64,000 bases of DNA from Bradyrhizobium ivorense. Lineage in GTDB: Bacteria; Pseudomonadota; Alphaproteobacteria; Rhizobiales; Xanthobacteraceae. The DNA lies in NCBI RefSeq assembly GCF_900696085.1, contig NZ_CAADFC020000029.1, positions 124,001 to 188,000 on the forward strand. The letters are read 5' to 3'. Positions 1 through 8,410 of the stretch are shown here, piece by piece. Position numbers and translations under genes: made by a program. Every line of letters starts with the position of its first letter. Positions within the stretch are counted from its first letter, which is position 1. A model generated the notes under the pieces. It was not told the origin of the DNA, made no database searches, and saw only the letters and a program-made list of their open reading frames with translations.

Positions 1-1130
1 AAGCCGCGCACCTTGTCGCTCGTGGTCCGCACCACGTCCCAGCGGTTCAGCGCATCGTCGAGCGTCGCGCTGTGCACGGTCGGGCCGTCGGTGGTGAGCA
101 GTTTGGCGCGGTCGAGCTCGCCGAGGATCGCCATGATGCCGCCGGCGTGGTGCACGTCCTCCATGTGGACGTCCTGCACCGAGGGCGCGACCTTGCACAG
201 CACCGGCACCTTGCGCGAGAGACGGTCGATGTCGGCCATCGTGAACGGCACCTCGCCCTCGCGCGCGGCGGCGAGCAGATGCAGTACAGTGTTGGTCGAA
301 CCGCCCATCGCGATGTCGAGCGTCATCGCGTTCTCGAACGACTTGAAGCTCGCGATATTGCGCGGCAGCACCTTGGCGTCGTCCTGCTCGTAGTAGCGGC
401 GGGCGAGGTCGACGATCAGGTGGCCGGCCTCGACGAACAGGCTCTTGCGGTCGGCATGGGTCGCCAGCACCGAGCCGTTGCCGGGCAGCGCAAGCCCGAG
501 CGCCTCGGTCAGGCAGTTCATTGAATTCGCGGTGAACATGCCGGAGCAGGAGCCGCAGGTCGGGCAGGCCGAGCGCTCGATCACTTCGACCTCTTCGTCG
601 GTCACGTTGGAATCCGCCGCCGCCACCATGGCGTCGATCAAGTCGACCGCGCGCTTCTTGCCCTTGAGCTGGATCTTGCCCGACTCCATCGGGCCGCCCG
701 AGACGAACACGGTCGGGATGTTGAGGCGCAAGGTCGCCATCAGCATGCCGGGGGTGATCTTGTCGCAGTTGGAGATGCAGACCATCGCGTCGGCGCAATG
801 CGCATTGACCATGTATTCGACGCTGTCGGCGATCAATTCGCGCGAGGGCAGGCTGTAGAGCATGCCGTCATGACCCATCGCGATGCCGTCGTCGACCGCG
901 ATGGTGTTGAACTCCTTCGCCACGCCGCCGGCCTTCTCGATCTCGCGCGCCACGAGCTGACCGAGATTCTGCAGATGGACGTGGCCGGGCACGAACTGCG
1001 TGAAGGAATTGACCACCGCGATGATCGGCTTGCCAAAATCCTCGTTCTTCATGCCGGTGGCGCGCCAGAGGCCGCGAGCACCCGCCATGTTGCGGCCGTG
1101 CGTGGTGGTGCGGGAGCGATAGGCGGGCAT
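1..1130 (-). CDS. ilvD: Dihydroxy-acid dehydratase (partial, C-terminus off the left edge)
   Basis: Catalyses dehydration of 2,3-dihydroxy-acids to 2-oxo-acids in isoleucine, valine and pantothenate biosynthesis in the cytoplasm. About 376 N-terminal residues are visible. The protein opens MPAYRSRTTTHGRNMAGARG, carries the Fe-S and metal-binding segments CISNCDK and CPTCGSCSGMF, and contains AMGGSTNTVLHLLAAAREG; all are diagnostic of IlvD/Edd proteins. The start is the ATG at 1128-1130, with an AGGA-like ribosome site just upstream on the minus strand. Family members are about 570-620 residues, so roughly the last 200 or more lie outside the window. It stands alone here and is divergent from the aromatic operon, separated by repeat-rich DNA. 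Confidence 0.96.
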   Translation of the reverse strand, partial: MPAYRSRTTTHGRNMAGARGLWRATGMKNEDFGKPIIAVVNSFTQFVPGHVHLQNLGQLVAREIEKAGGVAKEFNTIAVDDGIAMGHDGMLYSLPSRELIADSVEYMVNAHCADAMVCISNCDKITPGMLMATLRLNIPTVFVSGGPMESGKIQLKGKKRAVDLIDAMVAAADSNVTDEEVEVIERSACPTCGSCSGMFTANSMNCLTEALGLALPGNGSVLATHADRKSLFVEAGHLIVDLARRYYEQDDAKVLPRNIASFKSFENAMTLDIAMGGSTNTVLHLLAAAREGEVPFTMADIDRLSRKVPVLCKVAPSVQDVHMEDVHHAGGIMAILGELDRAKLLTTDGPTVHSATLDDALNRWDVVRTTSDKVRG

Positions 1131-1252
1131 GGTAAATCCTTGGGGTCTGTGCGCTTTTTTAAGGGAGGCGGCGTTCCTTATGCCCGCCCGGGGCCGGGGA
1201 TTCAAGCGTGGAACCGACATGGCTGAGCCCCGCTCCGCATCCCGCCCACGCC

Positions 1253-1373
1253 GTCATCGCCCGGCCTGTGCGCAATTGCGCACATGGACCGGGCGATCCA
1301 GTACGCCGTGGCCCATCAGCTCAACAACCACCGTCTCTGGAATACTGGATCACCCGCTTTCGCGGGTGATGAC
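1253..1373. repeat. Diverged 103-bp-type palindromic element
   Basis: The outer arms GTCATCGCCCGG and CGGGTGATGAC are roughly complementary, and the inner blocks (GATCCAGTACGCC and GGAATACTGGATCACC) match the better preserved copies at 1461, 6758 and 28667. The interior differs: it contains TGTGCGCAATTGCGCACA, itself a perfect palindrome. It lies in the ilvD to abmA gap and has no coding potential that I can support. Confidence 0.7.
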
Positions 1374-1460
1374 ACCGAACTGGCTGGTTGAAATGTGAAT
1401 CAGACCAGCACCAACCCCGTCATCCTGAGAGAATGTGAAGCTTTGCCCTCATCTACCGTT

Positions 1461-1563
1461 GTCATCGCCCGGCTTGACCGGGCGATCCAGTACGCCGCGG
1501 CCTTTCGCTTCTATCACCGGCGTCTCTGGAATACTGGATCACCCGGTCAAGCCGGGTGATGAC
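1461..1563 (-). repeat. 103-bp palindromic repeat, copy 1 (inverted relative to copies at 6758 and 28667)
   Basis: This is the reverse complement of the elements at 6758-6860 and 28667-28769, with only a few differences. Conservation extends outward into the flanking AAGCTTTGCCCTCATCTACC block. The arms GTCATCGCCCGGCTTGACC and GGTCAAGCCGGGTGATGAC can fold on each other. It resembles a REP/BIME-like mobile intergenic palindrome rather than a gene. Confidence 0.85.
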
Positions 1564-1590
1564 ACCGAGCAAGCTGAGCAAACCCTCCCC

Positions 1591-1715
1591 GTCATCCTGA
1601 GGTGCGAGCCTTGCAGCGCAATGCGCTGCGGGGCGAGCCTCGAAGGATGAATCGGCCCGGCTGGTGGCCGTCGATCCTTCGAGGCTCGCCGAAGAGGCTC
1701 GCACCTCAGGATGAC
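1591..1715. repeat. Palindromic repeat, GTCATCCTGAGGTGCGAGC family
   Basis: The element begins GTCATCCTGAGGTGCGAGCC and ends with the complement GGCTCGCACCTCAGGATGAC. Internal arms GCCTCGAAGGAT and ATCCTTCGAGGC also pair, so the whole 125 bp can form one long hairpin. The same family builds the tandem array at 6214-6734 and a copy at 36637-36733. Confidence 0.85.
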
Positions 1716-1763
1716 GGGGCAGCGCATGCCCAGGGACGACGGTGGAGGAAGAGCCGGCGCCCC

Positions 1764-1793
1764 TTGACAATTATTTTAAGTATAAAATAATAT
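1764..1793 (+). promoter_or_regulatory. Promoter with palindromic operator upstream of abmA
   Basis: A sigma70-like promoter is visible: TTGACA at 1764-1769, an 18-base spacer, and TAATAT at 1788-1793. The spacer is occupied by a perfect inverted repeat, ATTATTTTA-N4-TAAAATAAT (1770-1791). A protein bound there would block RNA polymerase, as expected for a repressor. A copy with one base changed lies at 10910-10931 before the CoA ligase gene. The MarR gene at 10363 is the obvious candidate regulator; that assignment is inference. Confidence 0.75.
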
Positions 1794-1848
1794 CCCGCAT
1801 CGGCACGCTGGAGGTCACTGCCCAGCCGCCGCCCAACGGGAGAGCGCC

Positions 1849-4161
1849 ATGCGCATCGTTTGCATTGGAGGCGGGCCGGCCGGGCTCTATTTCGGCATCC
1901 TGATGAAGATGCTGGACCCCGCGCATCAGATCTCCGTGGTCGAGCGCAACCGGCCCTACGACACGTTCGGGTTCGGCGTGGTGTTTTCCGATGCCACCAT
2001 GGACAACATGCGCAAATGGGACCCGAAGACCGCCGATATCATCGAGCAGGCCTTCAACCATTGGGACGACATCGAGGTCCTGATCAAGGGCCGCCGCATG
2101 CGCACCACCGGCCATGGCTTCGTCGGCATCGGCCGCAAGCGGCTGCTCAACATCCTGCAGGCGCGCGCCGAGGAGCTCGGCGTCGAGCTGATCTTCGAGC
2201 GCGAGGTGAATTCCGATCTCGAGTTCCCGGATGCCGACCTGATCGTGGCCTCCGACGGCGTCAACTCGAAGCTTCGCGTCAAATACGCGAAGGAATTCCA
2301 GCCCGACATGCAGATGCGGCCGAACCGCTACATCTGGCTCGGTACCAAGCGTCCGTTCGACGCCTTCACCTTCGATTTCCGCAAGACCGAGCACGGCTGG
2401 TTCCAGGCCCACATCTACAAGTTCGAGGAGGGCGCGGCGACCTTCATCATCGAGACCACCGAGGAGGCCTATCTCGCCCACGGTCTCGACAAGATGGAGC
2501 AGGATGCCTCGATCGCATTCTGCGAGAACGTGTTCGCCGAAATCCTCGAGGGCCATCACCTGGTCTCCAACGCGCGCCATCTGCGCGGCTCGGCCTGGCT
2601 GTCGTTCCCGCGGCTGATCTGCGGCAAGTGGACCGCGTTTAACGGCAACAGCCATGTCGTGCTGATGGGCGATGCCGCGCACACCGCGCATTTCGCGATC
2701 GGCTCGGGCACTAAGCTCGCGTTGGAAGACGCAATCGAGCTGACCAACCAGTTCAAGATCCATGGCGCCACGCGGGAGAACATCCCCGCGGTGCTCGCCG
2801 CCTACGAAGAACTGCGCCGGGTCGACGTGGCGCGGATCCAGAACGCGGCGCGCAATGCGATGGAATGGTTCGAGGTGGTCGGCTCGCGCTATGCCGACAC
2901 GCTGGAGCCAGAGCAGTTCATGTATTCGCTGCTGACCCGCTCGCAGCGCATCAGCCACGAGAATTTGCGGCTGCGTGACAAGACCTGGCTCGAAGGCTAT
3001 GAGCGCTGGTTCGCCGAGCAGAGCGGCGTGCCCGCGACCAACGACCGCGTCACGCCGCCGATGCTGACGCCGTTTCAGATCCGCGGCCTCTCGCTCAGCA
3101 ACCGCATCATCGTCTCGCCGATGGCGATGTATTCCGCCGAGGAGGGCGTGCCGAACGATTTCCATCTGGTGCATTTCGGCTCCCGCGCGCTCGGCGGCGC
3201 CGGGCTGTTGTTCACCGAGATGACCTGCGTGTCGCCGGAGGCGCGGATCACGCCCGGCTGTTGCGGGCTGTGGAACGACGAGCAGGCCGCCGCCTACAAG
3301 CGCATCGTCGACTTCGTGCACCGCAATTCGCAGGCGCGGATCGGCATCCAGCTCGGCCATGCCGGCCGCAAGGGCTCGACCCGCGTCGCGTGGGAGGGCA
3401 TGGACGAGCGGCTGCCGGACGGCAACTGGCCGCTGGTCTCGGCGTCGGCGGTGCCCTATCTGCCGGACGGCCAGTTGCCGGAGCCGATGACCCGCGCCGA
3501 GATGGACGAGGTGCGGGATCAATTCGTGGCCGCCGCAAAACGCGGCGCGAGCGCCGGCTTCGACATCCTGGAACTGCACTGCGCCCACGGCTATCTGCTG
3601 TCGAGTTTTCTCTCACCGCTGACCAACCGCCGCAGCGACGAATATGGCGGATCGATCGAAAACCGCGCGCGTTATCCGCTGGAAGTGTTCCGCGCCATCC
3701 GCGCGGTGTGGCCGGAGGAGAAACCGATGTCGGTGCGTCTGTCCTGTCACGACTGGGCCGAGGGCGGCAACACGCCCGAGGACGCGCTGGCCTTCGCAAG
3801 ACTGTTCAAGGAGGTCGGTGCCGATCTGGTCGACTGCTCGTCGGGTCAGGTCTGGGCCGACGACCATCCGGTCTATGGCCGGCTCTACCAGACGCCGTTC
3901 GCCGACAAGATCCGCAACGAGCTCGGCATCGCGACGATCGCGGTCGGCGCGATCTCGGAGGCCGATCATGCCAACTCGATCATCGCCGCCGGCCGCGCAG
4001 ATCTCTGCGCCATCGCCCGGCCGCATCTCGCCGATCCTGCCTGGACCTTGCACGAGGCGGCGAAGATCGGCGTGAAGTCGATCGCCTGGCCGAAGCAGTA
4101 TCTGTCGGGCAAGCCGCAATACGAGGCCAACCTCGAACGCGCCGCCGGAGCAAAATCATGA
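1849..4161 (+). CDS. abmA: Bifunctional aryl-CoA monooxygenase/reductase (2-aminobenzoyl-CoA or salicylyl-CoA type)
   Basis: This 770-residue fusion has two flavin domains. Residues 1 to about 380 form an FAD aromatic hydroxylase, with the dinucleotide motif GGGPAG at 7-12 and LMGDAAHTAHF near 274. Residues from about 402 onward form an old-yellow-enzyme-type NADH:flavin oxidoreductase (PPMLTPFQIRGLSLSNRII, later HCAHGYLLSSFLSP and NRRSDEYGGSIENR). This architecture is known from Azoarcus evansii 2-aminobenzoyl-CoA monooxygenase/reductase, which hydroxylates and then reduces the ring to a non-aromatic cyclic CoA ester. Databases often name close relatives salicylyl-CoA 5-hydroxylase, and sequence alone does not separate the two. 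Its stop overlaps the next start (ATGA), so it is the first gene of a coupled operon. Confidence 0.88.
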   Translation: MRIVCIGGGPAGLYFGILMKMLDPAHQISVVERNRPYDTFGFGVVFSDATMDNMRKWDPKTADIIEQAFNHWDDIEVLIKGRRMRTTGHGFVGIGRKRLLNILQARAEELGVELIFEREVNSDLEFPDADLIVASDGVNSKLRVKYAKEFQPDMQMRPNRYIWLGTKRPFDAFTFDFRKTEHGWFQAHIYKFEEGAATFIIETTEEAYLAHGLDKMEQDASIAFCENVFAEILEGHHLVSNARHLRGSAWLSFPRLICGKWTAFNGNSHVVLMGDAAHTAHFAIGSGTKLALEDAIELTNQFKIHGATRENIPAVLAAYEELRRVDVARIQNAARNAMEWFEVVGSRYADTLEPEQFMYSLLTRSQRISHENLRLRDKTWLEGYERWFAEQSGVPATNDRVTPPMLTPFQIRGLSLSNRIIVSPMAMYSAEEGVPNDFHLVHFGSRALGGAGLLFTEMTCVSPEARITPGCCGLWNDEQAAAYKRIVDFVHRNSQARIGIQLGHAGRKGSTRVAWEGMDERLPDGNWPLVSASAVPYLPDGQLPEPMTRAEMDEVRDQFVAAAKRGASAGFDILELHCAHGYLLSSFLSPLTNRRSDEYGGSIENRARYPLEVFRAIRAVWPEEKPMSVRLSCHDWAEGGNTPEDALAFARLFKEVGADLVDCSSGQVWADDHPVYGRLYQTPFADKIRNELGIATIAVGAISEADHANSIIAAGRADLCAIARPHLADPAWTLHEAAKIGVKSIAWPKQYLSGKPQYEANLERAAGAKS

Positions 4162-4937
4162 CGCGGTTCTGGCTCAACGCTCACGCCCTCGTCACCGGCG
4201 CCGGCTCCGGCATCGGCGCGGCGACCGCGATTGCACTGGCAAAAGCCGGCGTCCGCGTCAGCCTCGCCGGACGCCGCATCGAGACCTTGCAGGCGACTGC
4301 CGCGTCGCTCGGTGATCACGCCGGCGCCGTCGTCGCGATCGATGTCACCGACGCTGCCGCGGTGACCAAGGGGATCGCGCAGATCGAGGCGGCCGCGGGT
4401 TCGATCGACATTCTCGTCAACAATGCCGGCAAGGCCGGCAGCGCGCCGTTCGACAAGACGGATGCGGCGCTGTGGGCGGACATGCTGGCGAGCAACCTCT
4501 CCAGCGTGTTCCTGGTGACGCAGGCCGTGCTCCCGGGCATGGCGCAGCGCGGCCGTGGGCGCGTGATCAACGTCGCCTCGACCGCGGGCCTTACCGGCTA
4601 CGCCTATGTCTCGGCCTATGTCGCGGCGAAGCACGGCGTCGTCGGCCTGACGCGGTCGCTGGCGCTGGAATATGCGCGGCGCGGCGTCACCGTGAACGCG
4701 GTCTGCCCAGGCTACACCGACACGCCGCTGGTCGCGGAGGCGGCAGCCAACATCGTCGCCAAGACCGGCCGCAGCGAAGCGGAAGCACGCGCCGCACTGG
4801 CAAAGGTCAATCCGATGCAGCGGCTGGTGACGCCGGAGGAGGTGGCCGACGCCGTCCTCTGGCTGGCATCGGAAGGCGCCGCATCGATCAACGGACAAGC
4901 CGTCGCGATTGCCGGCGGCGAAGTCTTTACCGGGTGA
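4158..4937 (+). CDS. SDR-family dehydrogenase of the aryl-CoA operon
   Basis: A 259-residue classical short-chain dehydrogenase/reductase. The NAD(P)-binding motif is TGAGSGIG near residues 13-20. NNAG follows mid-protein, and the catalytic pair is Tyr and Lys in AYVAAKHGVVGLTR. The family oxidises or reduces alcohols and ketones. Here it probably acts as a hydroxyacyl-CoA dehydrogenase on ring products of the upstream monooxygenase/reductase. That role is inferred from position: the ATG at 4158 overlaps the abmA stop codon by four bases and an enoyl-CoA hydratase follows directly. Confidence 0.88.
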   Translation: MTRFWLNAHALVTGAGSGIGAATAIALAKAGVRVSLAGRRIETLQATAASLGDHAGAVVAIDVTDAAAVTKGIAQIEAAAGSIDILVNNAGKAGSAPFDKTDAALWADMLASNLSSVFLVTQAVLPGMAQRGRGRVINVASTAGLTGYAYVSAYVAAKHGVVGLTRSLALEYARRGVTVNAVCPGYTDTPLVAEAAANIVAKTGRSEAEARAALAKVNPMQRLVTPEEVADAVLWLASEGAASINGQAVAIAGGEVFTG

Positions 4938-4948
4938 AGGAACACAGC

Positions 4949-5788
4949 ATGTCCGAGATGAAAGCAAAGCTCCGTCCATTCAAGGATTATCCCGCCAAGC
5001 ATTTTCGCTGGCAGACCGACGCCAGCGGCCGCGTTGCGACCATCACGCTGAACCGGCCGGACAAGAAGAACCCGCTGACCTTCGAGTCCTACGAGGAGCT
5101 GCGCGATCTCTTCACCAATCTCAAATACGCATCCGATGTGCGCACCATCGTGCTGACCGGAGCCGACGGCAATTTCTGCTCCGGGGGCGACGTGTTCGAG
5201 ATCATCGAGCCGTTGACGCGGATGGCGATGCCGGACCTGCTCGCCTTCACCCGCATGACCGGCGAGGTGGTGCGGGCGATGCGCAAATGTCCGCAGATCA
5301 TCGTCGCCGCGATCGACGGCGTCTGCGCCGGCGCCGGCGCGATGCTGGCGCTCGCCTCCGACTTGCGGCTGGCGACGCCGCAGGCCAAGACCGCCTTCCT
5401 GTTCACCCGCGTCGGCCTCGCCGGCGCCGACATGGGCGCCTGCGGGCTCTTGCCGCGCGTGATCGGGCAGGGCCGCGCCGCCGACCTGCTCTACACCGGA
5501 CGGGCGATGAGCGCGGACGAGGGCCTCGCCTGGGGTTTCCACAACCGCCTGGTGCCGCCGGCCGAACTCGCCGGCGCCGCGCATGAACTGGCGCGCTCGC
5601 TGGCCGACGGCCCGTGGTTCGCACATGGCGTCACAAAAACCATGTTCAACCAGGAATGGGCGATGGGCGTCGACGAGATGATCGAGTCGGAGGCGCAGGC
5701 GCAGGCGATCTGCATGGTGACCGGCGATTTCCGCCGCGCCTTCGACGCGTTCGCCGCCAAGCAGAAACCGGTGTTCGAGGGCAATTGA
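4949..5788 (+). CDS. Enoyl-CoA hydratase/isomerase family protein
   Basis: A 279-residue crotonase-fold enzyme. The first oxyanion-hole segment NFCSGGDVFEI and the second, AGAGAMLALASDLRLATP, are both present, as is an ALL-like segment after GADMGACGLLPR. The N-terminus has a roughly 20-residue extension before the crotonase core (ATITLNRPDKKNPL). It likely hydrates or hydrolyses the cyclic enoyl-CoA made by AbmA, by analogy with abm clusters. The ATG at 4949 is preceded by a GGTGAAGGAA ribosome site and lies 11 bases after the SDR stop. Substrate specificity cannot be read from the sequence. Confidence 0.88.
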   Translation: MSEMKAKLRPFKDYPAKHFRWQTDASGRVATITLNRPDKKNPLTFESYEELRDLFTNLKYASDVRTIVLTGADGNFCSGGDVFEIIEPLTRMAMPDLLAFTRMTGEVVRAMRKCPQIIVAAIDGVCAGAGAMLALASDLRLATPQAKTAFLFTRVGLAGADMGACGLLPRVIGQGRAADLLYTGRAMSADEGLAWGFHNRLVPPAELAGAAHELARSLADGPWFAHGVTKTMFNQEWAMGVDEMIESEAQAQAICMVTGDFRRAFDAFAAKQKPVFEGN

Positions 5789-5789
5789 G

Positions 5790-6185
5790 ATGAGCGAAAT
5801 CTTGCAGCCCGACGGATGGGCAAAACCGATCGGCTACGCCAATGGCGTCGCCGCGCGCGGCAAACAGATTTTCATCGCCGGCCAGATCGGCTGGAACGGG
5901 CAGTGCCAATTCGAGAGCGACGATCTCGTGGCGCAGATCGGCCAGACCCTGCGCAACATCGTCGCGGTCGCCGCGGCCGGCGGCGCCGGGCCCGAGCACA
6001 TCGTGTCGATGACCTGGTTCCTGCTCGACCGCAAGGAATACTCGGCCCGGCTGAAGGAGATCGGCGTCGTCTACCGCGACGCCATGGGCCGCCGCTTCCC
6101 GGCCATGACTGCGATCCAGGTCGCCGGCCTGATCGAGGACCGCGCCAAGGTGGAGATCCAGGCGATCGCGGTGGTGCCGGATTGA
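5790..6185 (+). CDS. RidA/YjgF-family protein lacking the imine-hydrolase arginine
   Basis: A 131-residue member of the Rid/YjgF/UK114 superfamily, which normally assembles as trimers with active sites between subunits. The C-terminal signature FPA..QVAGL..RAKVEIQAIA aligns with RidA. At the position of the arginine that binds the substrate carboxylate in enamine/imine-hydrolysing RidA (FPARS), this protein has methionine (FPAMT). It therefore probably does not have classical RidA deaminase activity, although an amino-substituted ring intermediate would make deamination attractive in this operon. It starts one base after the hydratase stop and is the last gene of the run. Confidence 0.87.
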   Translation: MSEILQPDGWAKPIGYANGVAARGKQIFIAGQIGWNGQCQFESDDLVAQIGQTLRNIVAVAAAGGAGPEHIVSMTWFLLDRKEYSARLKEIGVVYRDAMGRRFPAMTAIQVAGLIEDRAKVEIQAIAVVPD

Positions 6186-6213
6186 TTGGGTGGTCATGCG
6201 GTCCTGCCTAACC

Positions 6214-6734
6214 CGTCATCCTGAGGTGCGAGCCTCTTCGGCGAGCCTCGAAGGATGAATCGGCCCGCAGCCGGGCCGTCGACCCTTCGAGGGCCGCTGA
6301 AGAAGCGGTCGCCTCACGGTGACGGTGATGGGGGGGTACGCTGCCTGATCCGTCATCCTGAGGTGCGAGCTCTTGCGAGCCTCGAAGGATGAATCGGCCA
6401 CCAGCCTGGCCGTCGACCCTTCGAGGGCCGCTGAAGAAGCGGCCGCCTCAGGGTGACGGTGATGGGGGGAGTACGCTGCCAACTCCGTCATCCTGAGGTG
6501 CGAGCTCTTCCGAGCCTCGAAGGATGAATCGGCCACCAGCGGGGCCGTCGACCCTTCGAGGGCCGCTAAAGAAGCGGCCACCTCAGGGTGACGGTGATGG
6601 GGGGAGTACGCTGCCAACTCCGTCATCCTGAGGTGCGAGCCTCTTCGGCGAGCCTCGAAGGATGAATCGGCCACCAGTGGGGCCGTCGACCCTTCGAGGG
6701 CCGCTGAAGAAGCGGCCGCCTCAGGGTGACGGGG
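6214..6734. repeat. Tandem array of four ~136-bp palindromic units
   Basis: Units begin CGTCATCCTGAGGTGCGAGC at 6214, 6351, 6486 and 6621, giving periods of 137, 135 and 135 bases. Each unit carries GCCTCGAAGGATGAATCGGCC, then GGCCGTCGACCCTTCGAGG, then a GCTGAAGAAGCGG block and GGTGACGG. The halves of each unit pair as an imperfect hairpin. Units 3 and 4 are almost identical, which points to recent tandem duplication. No gene is supported between 6186 and 7060; the stretch holds this array and the element at 6758. Confidence 0.88.
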
Positions 6735-6757
6735 ATGGTTTGCTCAGCTTGCTCGGT

Positions 6758-6860
6758 GTCATCACCCGGCTTGACCGGGTGATCCAGTATTCCAGAGGCG
6801 CCGGTGATAGAAGCGAGAGGCCGCGGCGTACTGGATCGCCCGGTCAAGCCGGGCGATGAC
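6758..6860 (+). repeat. 103-bp palindromic repeat, copy 2
   Basis: Nearly identical to 28667-28769 in the same orientation and to 1461-1563 in the opposite one. It starts GTCATCACCCGGCTTGACC and ends GGTCAAGCCGGGCGATGAC. Flanking bases (GCTCAGCTTGCTCG before, AACGGTAGATGAGGGCAAAG after) are shared as well, so the true mobile unit is probably about 150 bp. Confidence 0.87.
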
Positions 6861-7060
6861 AACGGTAGATGAGGGCAAAGCTTCACACCCTCTCAGGGTG
6901 ACGCTGATGAAGGTATGCGCTGCGAGAATGTTAATCCTAAGCCAAATCAGCGCCGGCGCGCCGAAGACCCGGGCAACAAACCGGCTTGCGGCCGGGCGCG
7001 GGCGCGTGCGACGCTAGGCCTTGCTGGTTAACCGTCCTGTTGTGAGTGGAGTTGAGGACG

Positions 7061-8302
7061 ATGAAAGCGATTATCGTCGGAGGCGGCATCGGCGGCCTCA
7101 CCACGGCGCTGATGCTGCGATCGCGCGGCATTCAATGCGAATTGTACGAGCAGTCGGAGACGATCCGCGAACTCGGCGTCGGCATCAACACGCTGCCGCA
7201 TGCGATCCGCGAGCTCGCCGGCCTTGGCCTGCTCGACCGGCTCGACGAGGTCGCGATCCGCACCTATGAGCTGTTCTATCTGACGCGGCACGGCCAGCAG
7301 GTCTGGCACGAGAAGCGCGGGCTCGATGCGGGCCACGACGTGCCGCAATTCTCGATCCATCGCGGCCGCCTGCAGGGCGTGATCCATCAGGCGGTGGTCG
7401 AGCGTCTCGGCACGGAGGCGATCCGCACCGGCTGCCGGCTCGGCGCGTTCACCCAGGACGAGGGCGGCGTGTCAGCCCATTTCTTCGATCGAGCTGGCTG
7501 CCATGTCCACACCGCGCGCGGCGACATCTTGATCGGCGCCGACGGCATTCACTCAAAGGTGCGGCAGACGCTGTTCCCGGACGAGGGCGGGCCGTGCTGG
7601 AACGGGCTGATGCTGTGGCGCGGCGCAACCGACTGGCCGGCGTTCCTGACCGGGCGCTCGATGATCATCGCCGGCGGGCTGAACGCAAAAGCCGTGATCT
7701 ATCCGATCGCGCCGGGATCGAGCCCGGCAAGTCGCCTCACCAACTGGGCGGTGCTGGTGCGGATCGGCGACGGCACCTCGCCGCCGCCGCGCCGCGAGGG
7801 CTGGTCCAATCTCGGCCGGCGCGAGGAGATGATGCCCTATGTCACGAGTTTTACGATTCCGCAGGTCGACTTCGTCGGCCTGATCAACGCGACGCCGGAG
7901 TTTTGGGAGTATCCGTGCTGCGACCGTGATCCGCTGCCGTACTGGTCGAGCGGCCGCGTCACGCTGCTCGGCGACGCCGCGCATCCGATGTATCCGGTCG
8001 GCTCGAACGGCGCCTCGCAGGCGGTGCTGGACGCGCGCTGCCTGGCGGACGCGCTGGCGCGATCTGAGCATCCGCGCCAGGCGCTGGTCGCCTATGAGCG
8101 GCAGCGCCTGCCGATGACCGCCGACATCGTGGCCTCGAACCGCCGCGGCGGCCCGGAAGGCGTGATCGACGCCGTCGAGCAGCTCGCGCCGCAGGGTTTT
8201 ACCGATGTCGACACCATCCTCAATTACGAGGCCCGCGAAGCCATCGTGCGCGGCTATGCGGCGAAAGCCGGCTTTGCCGCGCGCGTCGTGGCGCGGCAGT
8301 AG
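7061..8302 (+). CDS. FAD-dependent monooxygenase (PHBH/salicylate-hydroxylase-like family)
   Basis: A 413-residue flavoprotein. The FAD motif GGGIGG is at residues 7-12, DILIGADGIHSKVR (DG motif) lies mid-protein, and VTLLGDAAHPMYPVGSNGAS (GD motif) is near residue 305. These three motifs define class A aromatic hydroxylases. It differs from salicylate 1-hydroxylase in the substrate-facing stretches, so the substrate is unknown; an aromatic acid related to the adjacent abm-type operon is likely by context. The ATG at 7061 follows a GAGTTGAGGACG ribosome region. It is separated from the upstream operon by about 870 bases of repeats and probably has its own promoter. Confidence 0.85.
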   Translation: MKAIIVGGGIGGLTTALMLRSRGIQCELYEQSETIRELGVGINTLPHAIRELAGLGLLDRLDEVAIRTYELFYLTRHGQQVWHEKRGLDAGHDVPQFSIHRGRLQGVIHQAVVERLGTEAIRTGCRLGAFTQDEGGVSAHFFDRAGCHVHTARGDILIGADGIHSKVRQTLFPDEGGPCWNGLMLWRGATDWPAFLTGRSMIIAGGLNAKAVIYPIAPGSSPASRLTNWAVLVRIGDGTSPPPRREGWSNLGRREEMMPYVTSFTIPQVDFVGLINATPEFWEYPCCDRDPLPYWSSGRVTLLGDAAHPMYPVGSNGASQAVLDARCLADALARSEHPRQALVAYERQRLPMTADIVASNRRGGPEGVIDAVEQLAPQGFTDVDTILNYEAREAIVRGYAAKAGFAARVVARQ

Positions 8303-8323
8303 GATGAGCCGCAGCTCTATCCA

Positions 8324-8404
8324 CGTCATTGCGAGCGCTAGCGAAGCAATCCATCCGTCAGCATATGCGGAGCGATGGATTGCTTCGCTGCGCTCGCAAT
8401 GACG
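8324..8404. repeat. Palindromic repeat CGTCATTGCGAGCG...CGCTCGCAATGACG
   Basis: An 81-bp near-perfect inverted repeat in the convergent gap between the flavoprotein gene and the cupin gene. Outer arms are CGTCATTGCGAGCG and CGCTCGCAATGACG; inner arms are CGAAGCAATCCAT and ATGGATTGCTTCG. It may serve as a bidirectional terminator but lacks a run of T. Confidence 0.85.
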
Positions 8405-8410
8405 GAAGCC

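Noticed and set aside
1771..3588. A 605-codon minus-strand open frame opposite abmA.
   Set aside because: The plus-strand frame encodes a full two-domain flavoenzyme; the antisense frame has no motif.
1849..4161. Considered whether the two flavin domains are an artefactual fusion by frameshift or sequencing error.
   Set aside because: The frame is continuous and this exact monooxygenase-oxidoreductase fusion is a known family.
6214..6734. Regular repeats considered as a CRISPR array.
   Set aside because: Units are about 136 bp, continuous and self-complementary, with no variable spacers and no cas genes.
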